Origin: an uncultured Phocaeicola sp.
GTDB taxonomy: Bacteria; Bacteroidota; Bacteroidia; Bacteroidales; Bacteroidaceae
Direction of reading: 5' to 3'
Assembly: GCA_948579315.1 (NCBI GenBank)
Contig: CAPAOL010000005.1
Location: forward strand, 43,656 to 107,655
Length of the DNA: 64,000 nucleotides
The notes under the pieces are model-generated. The model worked only from the letters and a program-made list of their open reading frames with translations. It searched no databases and was not told the DNA's origin. Shown one piece after another: positions 30,082 to 40,100 of this stretch. Made by a program: the position numbers and the translations under genes. Positions within the stretch are counted from its first letter, which is position 1. Every line of letters begins with the position of its first letter.

Positions 30082-32948
30082 ATCGTCACAATTGCTTCTA
30101 CTGATGCAGTATCATTTGTTGCCGTTATGGTAAACAAGGTACTTACTACTGTTACTGAATTATTCCCTAAATCACTAATTTCCTTTGTGTTATGTATCGT
30201 TATTGAACCGTTGAAATCTTTATGCTTGATATTCCAAGCTTCATCATCGGCGGTATCTCCACTATCCCTTCGGATAGCCCATTGTCTAACTGTGTCTGTA
30301 ATATCCTCCCAACCTTTAAAGACCTTGCAAGTAATTTCCATTGATTCACCATAAGCAAGAAAATTGTCACCTTGCGTATCAATTTCAATGCGTACCGGTG
30401 CATCTATCTGTAACTGTTCGATTGTGCCGGTCATATAAATGTTATTCAGATAAGCAGAATAACCGGTCATATCCAACCCGAAGATGTTGAGATTGCTCAA
30501 ATCCCCATCCTGCATTGCAACCATACTCTTTGTAAACTCCCAGTCATTTACCCCTACCAAGAAACGGCGGTATGTCCTCGTCTCATAAGCGGAAGTCTGG
30601 CGTTCCTTGTTTGTAAAGTTGCCATAAGCGACAAAATGCAAAGCCTCACACGGATGGAAAGAATATTGCCAACGATCAGAAACACCACGAAGCACATAGC
30701 GAAACCTTTTGTTTGTTCCGGCATCCAATATTTCTGTAATACGAAAATAGATTGTACAGAAACCGGCAAACATACGGTTGCCACGGCTATCATCTATATC
30801 AGATACCGCATTATTCCCCGGCGTTTCATAGTCATGGAAATACCCCATGCAAATATCATCCACAGCCACAGCACCTATTTCACCGTCTTGTAATTTCAAA
30901 CTTATTGTCCCGGAACGTAGCAAGTTACCGTCAGCATCATAATCAGGCTCAACACTCTCTATAATTCCAGCACCGGGAGAACGCCATTTGTCACCAAGCA
31001 CAATTTCAGCACGGTTAAAACGCAATTCCGGCACCTCTAAAAACCTGCGTAACGTGAGGCTTTCCATATACCCACGTCCCATGCTGTCTATTTTCGCCCC
31101 AAAGCCGGTCAAACCCTCTGCAAAACCGCTTGCACCAAAGATAGCACCGGCTAAGAAGCCGATAAGCCCAGCTGCCGTATCATTGTGGGTGCGCGAAAGA
31201 AAAAGCTGATTGCCCAGTGAACGGATGATAGACTGTATCTGTTGGGTATTCAAGCCACCGGTTCCCTGCCCACCACCTGCAATAGAGTCTATCTGATTTT
31301 GGATTTTTTCAAGCGATCCAACAGCCTTTTCCTCCCGAAGTGTCATAGTGTACTTCGGTATCATATCTTCTCCCTCTTTGATAATAAGGGTATCAATAAT
31401 GATGCTGCCTTCAATACCAAGATCGCTATCAGTGAATAGCATCAAGTCCCCTTCTTTCAAAGTATCATGTATGCTTGCTTCCCCCCTTGCAACAGCCTCA
31501 TCATGTTGGCGTGCCATGAAAATATCATCCACCTTCGGTTCATACGAATAGCGCACATAGTCATTCTTTGCAAGATATTTTTTCGCGGTAGCAAGCAACC
31601 GTTGTGAAGCGGCCTGAATATAAACGTCCGGCATATCAATATAAAGCAGGACAAACTTGTCACCGGACTTTATATTGTAATCCTTGTATGGGAAATATAA
31701 TTTCAGACTTTCATCATATACACGGTTACAAGTCAGCACATATTTATTGCCCTTCTTCTCACATTTGGTTATTTCAAAATCCCGGCCACCACACATGCCG
31801 TTTTTCATGCTAATGGTGGCTGTTTCAGAAGTCAGGTAATCGTTTATATTGAAACCAACATCTTTTAGCGTTATTGTAAAAGGTGGGACATCTTCACCTT
31901 CCTTCAGGCTATCCATTGTACCATCATCTGTCAGTTGTTCGGCATCAGCCACTTCGTCAAGATTGCCATTATCCCCGGCATCCAATGATACATAAATACC
32001 TGCATCTTTCAACTGTTCGGCGGTCATACCTTCCATTGAAGGACATATTTCCTCCAAACCACCGGTACCGTCAAAATAAACACTCCCTTCCCGAATGCCA
32101 AGCACAGCAATATTCTTACTGTCAATATATGGATCAAGCGTTGTCTTAGGAAAATCAGGTAACATCAGATTTTCCACGGCCATGTTATTCGGCAAATAAT
32201 TGGTAAGAGAACTGTTTGAGAGCTTATTATAATACCGGTTAGGCATATTTCTTGTACTACCGTATGCACGCAATCGCGTAATAATCTGTTGATCCGCATC
32301 GGCTGTACGTTGAATTTCGTACAAACCGTTTCCACGTCCATACTTGAAAATATTGCCCACAGCAATACCGGCAGTACCGATTGTTATTGTTCGGCCACGA
32401 ATAACAAAGTTCGCACCAAATTTTGAATTGAACAACTCCAATGCACCCCATACCTTTATATTGTTCACATCAATGTTTACATTGGTAGTGCTCACATATT
32501 CAGGGTGTACGGCAACCGTCCATTTTTGTGCTCCGGTATATATACGGTCAAGATTTACTTGAACACGGTCTGCCAAATCTTGTATAGACGAAGCGAAGAA
32601 ACTGAACTTAGGCAAAGAAGTGAAGTGTATCTGATTATCACTTTTCACATAATCAAGAAAATCACATCGCGTCAATTCATCTCCCGGCCAGTTGAACTTT
32701 ACGTTATCATAGACAAACGCTTCTCCCGAAGTTTTTCTTGCCGCCTTTTTTAATGCCGTAGGATCATAGTTTATCTCAAACCTCTCACCACGGTACATAA
32801 CATAGTCACCTATCTCAAAAAGAATGGGTACGGCACTTTTCAGAGTGCTTGTCACAAAACATGCACCCATCCATGTACCATTATACTCCAAACCTTTCAG
32901 TGTACAACGTACCGTATTGCCAGTTTTATCATAAACCTTCCATGCCAT
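30078..32948 (-). CDS. Tail hub/tip protein (956 aa)
   Basis: Starts MAWKVYDKTGNTVRCTLKGL at ATG 32948. The N-terminal ~330 residues (YTGAQKWTVAVHPEYVSTTN; EIQRTADADQQIITRLRAYG) resemble the hub of siphophage Tal/gp27-like proteins. A middle region binds or folds as OB-type domains, a Gly-rich hydrophobic stretch (GLIGFLAGAIFGASGFAEGL, ~550-570) may be a fusion-like or trimer helix, and the C-terminus is Ig-like. Such proteins cap the tail and open the host envelope. Next to the distal tail gene, four-base overlap downstream. Confidence 0.75.
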   Translation of the reverse strand: MAWKVYDKTGNTVRCTLKGLEYNGTWMGACFVTSTLKSAVPILFEIGDYVMYRGERFEINYDPTALKKAARKTSGEAFVYDNVKFNWPGDELTRCDFLDYVKSDNQIHFTSLPKFSFFASSIQDLADRVQVNLDRIYTGAQKWTVAVHPEYVSTTNVNIDVNNIKVWGALELFNSKFGANFVIRGRTITIGTAGIAVGNIFKYGRGNGLYEIQRTADADQQIITRLRAYGSTRNMPNRYYNKLSNSSLTNYLPNNMAVENLMLPDFPKTTLDPYIDSKNIAVLGIREGSVYFDGTGGLEEICPSMEGMTAEQLKDAGIYVSLDAGDNGNLDEVADAEQLTDDGTMDSLKEGEDVPPFTITLKDVGFNINDYLTSETATISMKNGMCGGRDFEITKCEKKGNKYVLTCNRVYDESLKLYFPYKDYNIKSGDKFVLLYIDMPDVYIQAASQRLLATAKKYLAKNDYVRYSYEPKVDDIFMARQHDEAVARGEASIHDTLKEGDLMLFTDSDLGIEGSIIIDTLIIKEGEDMIPKYTMTLREEKAVGSLEKIQNQIDSIAGGGQGTGGLNTQQIQSIIRSLGNQLFLSRTHNDTAAGLIGFLAGAIFGASGFAEGLTGFGAKIDSMGRGYMESLTLRRFLEVPELRFNRAEIVLGDKWRSPGAGIIESVEPDYDADGNLLRSGTISLKLQDGEIGAVAVDDICMGYFHDYETPGNNAVSDIDDSRGNRMFAGFCTIYFRITEILDAGTNKRFRYVLRGVSDRWQYSFHPCEALHFVAYGNFTNKERQTSAYETRTYRRFLVGVNDWEFTKSMVAMQDGDLSNLNIFGLDMTGYSAYLNNIYMTGTIEQLQIDAPVRIEIDTQGDNFLAYGESMEITCKVFKGWEDITDTVRQWAIRRDSGDTADDEAWNIKHKDFNGSITIHNTKEISDLGNNSVTVVSTLFTITATNDTASVEAIVTI

Positions 32949-32952
32949 ACAG

Positions 32953-33471
32953 CTATACTTTTTCAACCAATGCAACTATCTTTGTCGGTTCCGCAACACT
33001 ATACGAGGGGATTATTTGAGTTCGAGGATCAGTTACTCTGAATTTTACCGGGAAGGTCAAGACTTCATCCATATTGGACTTATTAAATTCAAAATCTCCA
33101 ACCTCCAGTAAGTAAAGTCCTTGCCGCCCGATACCCGTGTGCGAGTTATATATTTTCAAAGTGGCACCGTCACCATTTTCTCCCGTGAGATAGTTTTGAA
33201 AGGCCATAATTTTATCGTATGCAGTACCCAAATCTCCCTTATAGCACATCTCGGCTTCCAAGTCGTATGCCTTTAATAGCAGCTTATCGGGTATGTAAGT
33301 ATCTTCACCGTCTTCATCCGGCCAATCCCGTTTGGGTAAATCTTTCGTTTCCCCACCCGGCTTGAACGGAAATTCTGTGCACACAATTCCAAAATGCGCC
33401 AAGCTGTCTTTGACTGGAGCATTCTCGGTAGTTTTCTGCATCAAAATAGAATACGGTTCGTTCATATACAT
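32953..33471 (-). CDS. Distal tail protein (172 aa)
   Basis: MNEPYSILMQKTTENAPVKD...FGIVCTEFPFKPGGETKDLP; beta-rich, ends PSYSVAEPTKIVALVEKV. By size and position between tape measure and hub it fits the distal tail protein that joins tube and tip. ATG 33471 or 33465 may start it. A strong terminator hairpin lies directly upstream of the start. Confidence 0.65.
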   Translation of the reverse strand: MYMNEPYSILMQKTTENAPVKDSLAHFGIVCTEFPFKPGGETKDLPKRDWPDEDGEDTYIPDKLLLKAYDLEAEMCYKGDLGTAYDKIMAFQNYLTGENGDGATLKIYNSHTGIGRQGLYLLEVGDFEFNKSNMDEVLTFPVKFRVTDPRTQIIPSYSVAEPTKIVALVEKV

Positions 33472-33474
33472 ATA

Positions 33475-33522
33475 TTAAAAAAGAGCTTGCCGCAGAGATA
33501 TTTAGTCTCCACAACAAGCTCT
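33475..33522 (-). terminator. Terminator immediately upstream of distal tail gene
   Basis: AGAGCTTG/CAAGCTCT (33482-33489/33515-33522), followed on the minus strand by a T run ending a few bases before the ATG. It would block or attenuate transcription from the regulator genes into the tail genes. Confidence 0.65.
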
Positions 33523-33676
33523 ATGGCCTTATACTTTAATCTTATTTCAACGCAAATATAATTGTATTTTCTATATAATTATAGAAAATAATGCCATAAA
33601 AGCATTTTTTAGTAGATTATTATACTCAACCCCTAACTTGCTTCCACGTGTATGTTGAAAAACATAAAAAATATCA

Positions 33677-33707
33677 TTTGTCATAATTTTATTTATTAAT
33701 ACTTTTG
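33677..33707 (+). promoter_or_regulatory. Cargo-island promoter
   Basis: TTTG (33677-33680), 19 bases, then TACTTTTG (33700-33707): an exact fit to the Bacteroidetes promoter. It drives 33734-34559 against the direction of the tail genes, as expected for a lysogenically expressed cargo gene set. Confidence 0.8.
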
Positions 33708-33733
33708 CATTTAATTATAAAAGAGGTTATTAT

Positions 33734-33874
33734 ATGTTAGGAGTTTTAGTTTGGATAGTAGTGATTCTTCTGATCTGCTTTAGTGTTTTCGGAGGGCCAT
33801 GTCTATTACCACTATACGTACTTTTTGTGGTGGTGGTAGGTTTTTATTTTGGTGTAAAATATTTAGATATATGA
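33734..33874 (+). CDS. Small membrane protein, copy A (46 aa)
   Basis: MLGVLVWIVVILLICFSVFG ... GFYFGVKYLDI: two hydrophobic segments around a Gly/Pro turn. It is a clear paralogue of the protein at 58933-59073 (shared LLICFSVFGG and GFYFGVKYL). It overlaps the RHH gene by ATGA. Function unknown; perhaps a membrane-bound partner of the RHH protein. Confidence 0.7.
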   Translation: MLGVLVWIVVILLICFSVFGGPCLLPLYVLFVVVVGFYFGVKYLDI

Positions 33875-34092
33875 TAGAAAAGGAACAAAAAGCTAAAAGA
33901 GTGTATCATCGAACAAAACCTGCGAGTAAAAGTAAGGTTCGGGCTATCAGATTTGATTTAGACTTGGTAGAGTTTATAAATCTACAACCAAACGTAAGTC
34001 TATTTATAAATGACCTTATTCGGAGAGAAAAAGAAAAAATAGAAAGAATGAAAGCTATTGAAGTTCGTGAAATTTTAAAAGAAATGGAATAA
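33871..34092 (+). CDS. Ribbon-helix-helix-like protein, copy A (73 aa)
   Basis: A basic N-terminus (KRVYHRTKPASKSKVRAIRF) with a VRAIRFDLDLVEFI strand and a helix FINDLIRREKEKIE fits an RHH DNA-binding fold. Paralogue of 60815-60997. Could be a repressor or an antitoxin. It is coupled to the membrane gene before it and the lipoprotein gene after it. Confidence 0.65.
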   Translation: MIEKEQKAKRVYHRTKPASKSKVRAIRFDLDLVEFINLQPNVSLFINDLIRREKEKIERMKAIEVREILKEME

Positions 34093-34559
34093 TGAAAAAC
34101 ATTTTACTTTTACTGTTCATATCATATTTTATTATTAGTTGCAGTAGTAATACAAAAACGCCATTTGAAGAAGAAGCATATAAAATGCTTAAAACTGAAA
34201 TTAGTGATACGTTTTCCAGCGTAGGAAACGATGTTGATATATTAAATACCAGTACAGAGTATTATACAGATTCATTATGTGTAATAAAACTATCTGTCAA
34301 AGGGAAAAATGAACTTGGAGGAAAAACTTCAAATGTGTTTGAATATATATATTTAAAAGAAGATGATAGTTCGACTATGGGATTTCTTAGAGAAATACAA
34401 AAAAATGATTCTTCATTGATGAAAGTAGCTGATATTGAAAGTGAAGACTCCAAATGGAATAATAAATCATTTGATGAAAAGTTATACCATCTATGTAGAG
34501 TTTATGCTGCTACCAAGGCTTACGCTAAACAGCTTAAAAAAAAATACAAACTAAATTAG
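34092..34559 (+). CDS. Phage-encoded lipoprotein (155 aa)
   Basis: Signal peptide with lipobox (ISCSS, Cys18). The mature part is acidic alpha/beta (TPFEEEAYKMLKTEISDTFS...VIKLSVKGKNELGGKTSNVF) and ends in a basic helix. Surface or periplasmic lipoproteins in prophage islands often change phage sensitivity or host fitness (lysogenic conversion), a likely role here. One-base overlap with the RHH gene; terminator follows. Confidence 0.7.
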   Translation: MKNILLLLFISYFIISCSSNTKTPFEEEAYKMLKTEISDTFSSVGNDVDILNTSTEYYTDSLCVIKLSVKGKNELGGKTSNVFEYIYLKEDDSSTMGFLREIQKNDSSLMKVADIESEDSKWNNKSFDEKLYHLCRVYAATKAYAKQLKKKYKLN

Positions 34560-34594
34560 GTGAACATAGTTAGTAATAAAATCATGAATGAGTA

Positions 34595-34616
34595 GGGCTG
34601 GCTCCAAAGTCAGCCC
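34595..34616 (+). terminator. Cargo-island terminator
   Basis: GGGCTG (34595-34600) pairs with CAGCCC (34611-34616), then AATTTATTTG. The ~270 bases up to the KilA-N gene hold nothing else recognised. Confidence 0.65.
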
Positions 34617-34884
34617 AATTTATTTGTTATGTATTGAAAAGAATCGCAAATTACCTCTTGATTGTATAAGAACGGAATTACGTTCTTTTAGTTTTTCCTC
34701 TGTAATTAAGTTTTTTACGAATTGTTTAGTAGAATCGTTTCTGTATAGCGCACCATCTGTTTCTGCTGCCCACTATGTTTATTCCATTAACTTTACCGAA
34801 AAATGACGATTTAAAATTTGCTTATTACAGTATATTGTCAAAAACTCGATTCTTCTGAATTTTCAGAGAAATAAATAGTGAACG

Positions 34885-35715
34885 CTATGCTACTGGTATT
34901 AATTCACCCTTAATCAGCTTTATGGCTTTCTTTACGTCCCAACCGCTTTCGCATAATGCGATGATAAAACGTACACCTTTCGTAGTCCATACAGTATAAA
35001 CATTTGTTCCTATCGAGCCATCCGAACGTGTGTACGTCTGTGTACGTGTAGAGTGTAGTCCCCAAGTAGAATAAGGAGTATGCAATAACCATTGTCCGCT
35101 TTGTCGGTAGATGACTCCGATTTCTTTCAGCTTCTTATGCAGCTTTTCGGCATCCATTCCTATCTGCTTGGCGACTTGTGTGCTCGTCTGGGTGTTTACA
35201 CTCTGCAAGTGGTTATCATAATAGCTGACCTTCGGAGCGGCTTGAAGCAACTGCTCTTCTTGCAATGCGTTCTGTTGTTCAAGACGTTGCTTCTCTTCTC
35301 GCTCGTTCTTTAATTGTGTTGCAAGACTGATAACAAGGTCGGGATTGTTTATCATTTGCTCCAAAGTTGGCTGCATGGCGGTCATGCCATATTGAAGTAA
35401 CTCTTTGATACGCTTATTACACCATATAGCAAATGATGGAGATAACCAACGGGCAAATTCCAATGCTACATCTTCGTGAAGCCATGTGCCTTGTTCGCTA
35501 TTACCACCTTTAACTACTTGAATTAGTGCCGATATGGGAATATGCATATCGGCTGAAAGTGCTTCTGTGAACTCGGTAGTAGCTTTCAATCTAAGCCAAT
35601 CCCCTACTAATTTACCAAACGGCTTTGCCATTTCTGTTGCATTTACCATTACATTATCATCTTTATAAAAAGTGATAGGGCTTCCATTATATTGAAAAAT
35701 TTGATTTGTTTTCAT
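34885..35715 (-). CDS. KilA-N/ANT-type phage antirepressor
   Basis: 276 residues. N-terminal KilA-N domain (~1-100): FYKDDNVMVNATEMAKPFGK and LHEDVALEFARWLSPSFAIW. Then a coiled coil (~130-155) and a C-terminal ANT/KilAC domain (KQIGMDAEKLHKKLKEIGVI; YTVWTTKGVRFIIALC). Such proteins oppose phage repressors or regulate lytic genes. Next to a Rha gene on the same strand, making a regulatory pair. Confidence 0.82.
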   Translation of the reverse strand: MKTNQIFQYNGSPITFYKDDNVMVNATEMAKPFGKLVGDWLRLKATTEFTEALSADMHIPISALIQVVKGGNSEQGTWLHEDVALEFARWLSPSFAIWCNKRIKELLQYGMTAMQPTLEQMINNPDLVISLATQLKNEREEKQRLEQQNALQEEQLLQAAPKVSYYDNHLQSVNTQTSTQVAKQIGMDAEKLHKKLKEIGVIYRQSGQWLLHTPYSTWGLHSTRTQTYTRSDGSIGTNVYTVWTTKGVRFIIALCESGWDVKKAIKLIKGELIPVA

Positions 35716-35724
35716 ATTATAAAT

Positions 35725-36096
35725 TTAGATTTTACTTAACAAAGATTTCTCCCTTTTACGGGAAAGCTCACGCTTGTTTTCTTCAAGTTCTTCCCAACGA
35801 TTAATAATTTTGGCTCGTAAGTTTGCATCATAACCACTTGCGAGAAGCAAGCAGTCTTTTTTAGTGAGAAGATAATAAGGGTCTTTTCTTTCTGCGTTAT
35901 TCCCTAACTTTGTGATTTTGAACATCAATTCAAAATTGAATTTATGTTTTTCTTCCAGTTGTTCAAGGATATTGCGAATATCTCGCATTACATTTGAATG
36001 AGTTTTGCCCGTAATTTCTGCAATCTGCAAGGAGGTCATTGTTCTTTTTTTACCTTTTCCCTCATCAATAGGTATTAACTGATTAAAATTTTCCAT
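35725..36096 (-). CDS. Rha-family regulatory protein
   Basis: 123 residues. RTMTSLQIAEITGKTHSNVM followed by RDIRNILEQLEE is the Rha signature; RKDPYYLLTKKDCLLLASGY and IINRWEELEENKRELS complete the domain. Rha-type proteins interfere with phage growth or act as regulators in lysogens. The start ATG at 36096 is preceded by a long structured leader. Confidence 0.8.
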   Translation of the reverse strand: MENFNQLIPIDEGKGKKRTMTSLQIAEITGKTHSNVMRDIRNILEQLEEKHKFNFELMFKITKLGNNAERKDPYYLLTKKDCLLLASGYDANLRAKIINRWEELEENKRELSRKREKSLLSKI

Positions 36097-36179
36097 ATCT
36101 TTGCACTATAAAGTTAATGTTTTCCCCATCAGCGGCTCGGACATCTCCGCTTTTGGGGAATTATTTTGTCCGATCTTGT

Positions 36180-36358
36180 AGTAGGCAGGGAATCGAACCC
36201 CAATACGCCATTACTCGTACCTACTGAACCCTCCTTAATATAATAGTCACGCTTGACATAATAGTAAAGAGAAAGGGCAAATCCCGATGAAGCCTAATGT
36301 GGTTGTCTGCCTCAAAGAGAATGCCCTATAATATTTTACTCCAGTTCATGACAACCAC
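36180..36358 (-). ncRNA. Pseudoknot plus tRNA-like minihelix
   Basis: Read on the minus strand: two interleaved perfect stems form an H-type pseudoknot, GTGGTTGTC/GACAACCAC (36299-36307/36350-36358) and AGGGCA/TGCCCT (36274-36279/36322-36327). About 50 bases further on is a 46-nt tRNA-like end: AGTAGG/CCTACT closing stem (36180-36185/36220-36225), a TACG/CGTA hairpin and a T-arm GGGG-TTCGATT-CCCTG. There is no anticodon arm. It lies upstream of the Rha gene and may be its leader or an independent RNA. Confidence 0.5.
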
Positions 36359-36635
36359 GTAATGAACCTTACAGCATTGTTTCCAGCGCAAATATAAAGA
36401 CGATATTTTCACCATACAACAACCTAAAAATCAATAAAATAAATTCGGTAAACATCAGTAACAAACGGTAAGAATCGGTAAATAAAAACAGTTATATTTA
36501 CTCTAAAATTTAGACATAATATAAATAATGCGCGTATCTACCGTATTGTGGCGAGATGTTGATTGTCATTTATGATACCGTTCAAATAATATAGGAATAT
36601 AAAAGGCTATAAATAAGGATGTTGCAAAACGCATG
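36359..36635. other. AT-rich intergenic region with CGGTAA repeats
   Basis: No gene seen. CGGTAA occurs at 36446, 36466 and 36476; similar CGGTAA words occur upstream of the integrase near 63.8 kb. They could be protein-binding sites. Confidence 0.3.
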
Positions 36636-37148
36636 TTAATCCCCATTCATTTTATATCTTACCATGACATTGCCATCGGTTTCAACTTTACAGTTTCCAC
36701 CATGAACATATACATAAACTTTAGCCACATCGCTTTGCCTTACATGTAGTTTAGCCCGATCATATACACTTACAAAAACTTTGGCACAATCCTCCACTTC
36801 AAGAGTCAATTCACTATCATGCCGCAAATGGAGAGTAGCAGCTGTAAATTTACCGAAAGAAAGTTTACCTGAACATTTACCGTTCAGTACATATACACCA
36901 TTGTTGCCTCCGGTCACTGGTTCATCAACAAAAATATGGTTTTGATGAAGCAGACTCCGGTCAAAATTACCTTTTATATATTCCACTGTCGGATAATCGT
37001 GCTCAATACAAAAATCAATGCCTCGTATATACATTTCAATTAGTTCCTGCTGACTTTTATTATTTTGCCAGTCACCTTGCCATTGTGTGCAGAGGCCATA
37101 CGATACGGCATGGCCTCTCAATTCACTATTCAATCTATTCATAATCAT
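36636..37148 (-). CDS. Hypothetical protein after tape measure (170 aa)
   Basis: N-terminal helical part, then short repeated strands (CAKVFVSVYDRAKLHVRQSD; VAKVYVYVHGGNCKVETDGN) like a small beta-helix. Four-base overlap with the tape-measure gene. A tail-associated role is inferred from position. Confidence 0.6.
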   Translation of the reverse strand: MIMNRLNSELRGHAVSYGLCTQWQGDWQNNKSQQELIEMYIRGIDFCIEHDYPTVEYIKGNFDRSLLHQNHIFVDEPVTGGNNGVYVLNGKCSGKLSFGKFTAATLHLRHDSELTLEVEDCAKVFVSVYDRAKLHVRQSDVAKVYVYVHGGNCKVETDGNVMVRYKMNGD

Positions 37149-40100
37149 ATATTAAACTTGTTTACACCGTTTATATTCCTATGCAGTATATCCCTGATTT
37201 CTTCCACAAATTCCACATTCTTTGCTGTATTTATCTGTATCATTGTCAGTTGTTGCAATTGCGCTTGCGCTATTACATTATAGGCCGGGAACAATTCTTC
37301 AACCAATCTTCGCACATACTCCCGTTTGACACTCACGTCAGCCCGGATTGCATTTATATAAGAAGCCAAAAGGTTAGCGGTATTTTCAGTAACATTCTGT
37401 ATGCCTTTAGATAAACCACTTCCACTGTCTTCTTCCTCTTCCTTCATGCTGATACCATATTTCTTTTCCATATAGTTATTCAGTTTGTCAAGCATGGAAT
37501 AGTAATCATCGGTTTTCTCACTGACCCCCATTAGATAGTCCGCAATACTTTCCAACTCCTTTTCGTCAAGAGAGAAATCCTTGCCGAAATAACCACTCAT
37601 TCCATCCTCACCAAAAAGCATCTTTTGAAGCTGTTGCATGGCCGGTTCCAAAATACTTATTTTGAGAATGGAGTTCATAACATCACCCATAATGTCGGCA
37701 ACCTTATTTTTGAAAGCTTCGGCACCATCCTCGCCTTTCTGCCATGCCTCATACAAGGCATCTCCCAGCTGTGAAGCCCAGTCTTTCAAATTAATGCCAT
37801 AAAGAGATTTAGCCGTTTCTTCGGCAAAATCCTTTATTTGCTGTTTCATCTCCGCAATCTGATTCTCATAATCAGCCACCTTGCTATCATCCGTCTCCTT
37901 CTTGTCAATTTCGGCTTGCCGTTGTTTCTCCAATTCTGAAAGTTGTTTTTGCATCAAGGCACGTTGATACCCGTATGCACCACCTTCATCGTATGCCGAA
38001 ACACGTTTTTGAAGTTTTTCCGCTTCCTTCTTATATTTCTGCAAAGACATCAAATCGAAGATGTTGATCTTTCCCTTATTGCGTATTGCACCAATCTGAT
38101 TATTTAATTGATTCAACCGGGTACGGTCATTTTCTGCATCTACAAGTTTTAGTTCCGTGCCACTGCCCAAAAAACGTTCAAGAATACCGTCAATTTGTTC
38201 GTATATATATTGCAACTGTTGAACACGAAGTTTACTTTTTTCAATAGCCTTATCAAGCTTTTCGTCATGTGCTTGTGCTATCTTCCCAATCCAGTTTACA
38301 GCTTCACCGGCAGCGGCAACAATACCACCAACTATTCCACCTTTGGCGAATCCCTGCCCGATATTGCTTATAGAAGACATGGCATCCTGCACATTACCCA
38401 TCATGTCGGCCATACCCTCATTGCCCAAAGCATCGAACATGGAAGACATCTGTCCTGCAAAATTGCCGACAAGATCAGCACTTTCAGCGACACTTTCTCC
38501 CAACCGTCCGATTTTCTTTTCCAGTTTGTCGCTGTCTTTTTCAGAAGTAAAAAGTTCTTTTACATTCTTCGCTAAGGTTTTGAATGGATTTACAGCCAAC
38601 TGTGCATCTTGCAACTGGGGGATGGCTTTTATCAATTTATCCAACAAAGAATAAGCACCCTTAACATTTTCAATACTACCATCATCTTTCGTAAAAAAAG
38701 AAGTAAATCCATTGGGCTTTCCATCGCTATCATAGGAAACCTTTGCATTATTCTTGATTTCCCTTGCGATACGTTCAGCCTCTTTCAAATCAGAGAATGA
38801 ACGTTGCTCTTTATCTCCAAATATTTTCTCCCATTCAGGTAACAATTGTAATAAGGTCGATTTTAATTCAATCAGCTTCTTATTATATTCATCAAGATAA
38901 GCCTTCTGAACATTGTTTAGACCTGACGTATCACCAACCAACTCCCCATTTTTTCCGACACTTAATCCAGTCTTTGATGCGTACTGTTCACTTAATATTC
39001 GTATCTTTTCTATCGTTGATCTTGCATTGGCAATAACCTTTGTATCATCAAGTGCAATACTTACCTTATCTTTCTCAAATGCCTCTTTAGCATCCTTCCA
39101 CACCTTAAAAAATTGCTTATATAATGGGCTGTCTTTACCTCCTAATATACTTTCTGCTTCATCGTCACTCAAAGTGAATGGAAGATCAACAGCCTTTTCT
39201 TTGAGTTTCTTTTGTACTGTATCTATTAAATATTGCGCTTCATTCTCATAATCAGTCAAAAAACCAAAAGCATAAGTTGAAGCATCCTTCTTACTTGCAC
39301 CGGCATTGACAAGCTGCTTGTATATATCCCATTTCTTTGAAACATCAGATACGTACCTTTCAAGTTCTTTTGCGGCCTTATCCGAAGCTTCTTTCATAGC
39401 GTTGGCATCAATATCCGCAATGACTTTCCGTATGGAAACTTTCAAGTCCCTACGAACTTCGGTCTTATCGTCAAGCTGGTTAAGAATCTTATTCAATTCA
39501 TCTCGATAATTTCCAATATCCACCGGTTCTTTACCTTTAAATAAGGAATCAAAAATACCCGATTCTTTAACCTTGCTGGCAGCTTCTCCCTTTCCAACAA
39601 TGTCAGTCCACTTCTTATATTCAGAATATGCCTCCTTTAGTAAGTTTACCCGTTCTTTCAATCTTTCGGCAAAGGCATCCTTTTTGCTCTTATCCTTATT
39701 TGGATCAGTGAGGGAAAAACCGATTTCTTTAGCTCCTTTCTCACCGGCTTGCATTGTATCGAAAGCCTTTTTATAATCTGATACAATTTGCTTCTGCCAG
39801 GCGGGAAGTTTTGACAAGTCAATAGCTCCAATACCTGACAAATCTATTCCGGCTTTAATCAATACCGGCTTCAATTGATTTGTTGTCTCTTTAGCTTCCT
39901 TATACGCTTTTTGTACTCCTTCAATAATTTTCTCTGAATCCGTAGAAACCTTTATTTGGGCTTCAAATTGCCCATCTGTGGCTTCATTGAACTTTTTCTG
40001 CAAGTCTGACAAGCTCTGAATAGTTTCCGTATATTCAGCATTAATCTTGATATTGAATTGCTTTTCAAGAATCTCACCATTAAGAAATTTTCGTATATCT

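Noticed and set aside
34588..34806. 72-codon forward frame after the cargo island
   Set aside because: Covers the terminator hairpin and has no plausible start site or protein-like pattern.
18853..36110. Isolated TATCTTTG at 36094-36101 as a rightward promoter
   Set aside because: No -33 box at the right distance and no rightward gene follows; it overlaps the Rha start codon.
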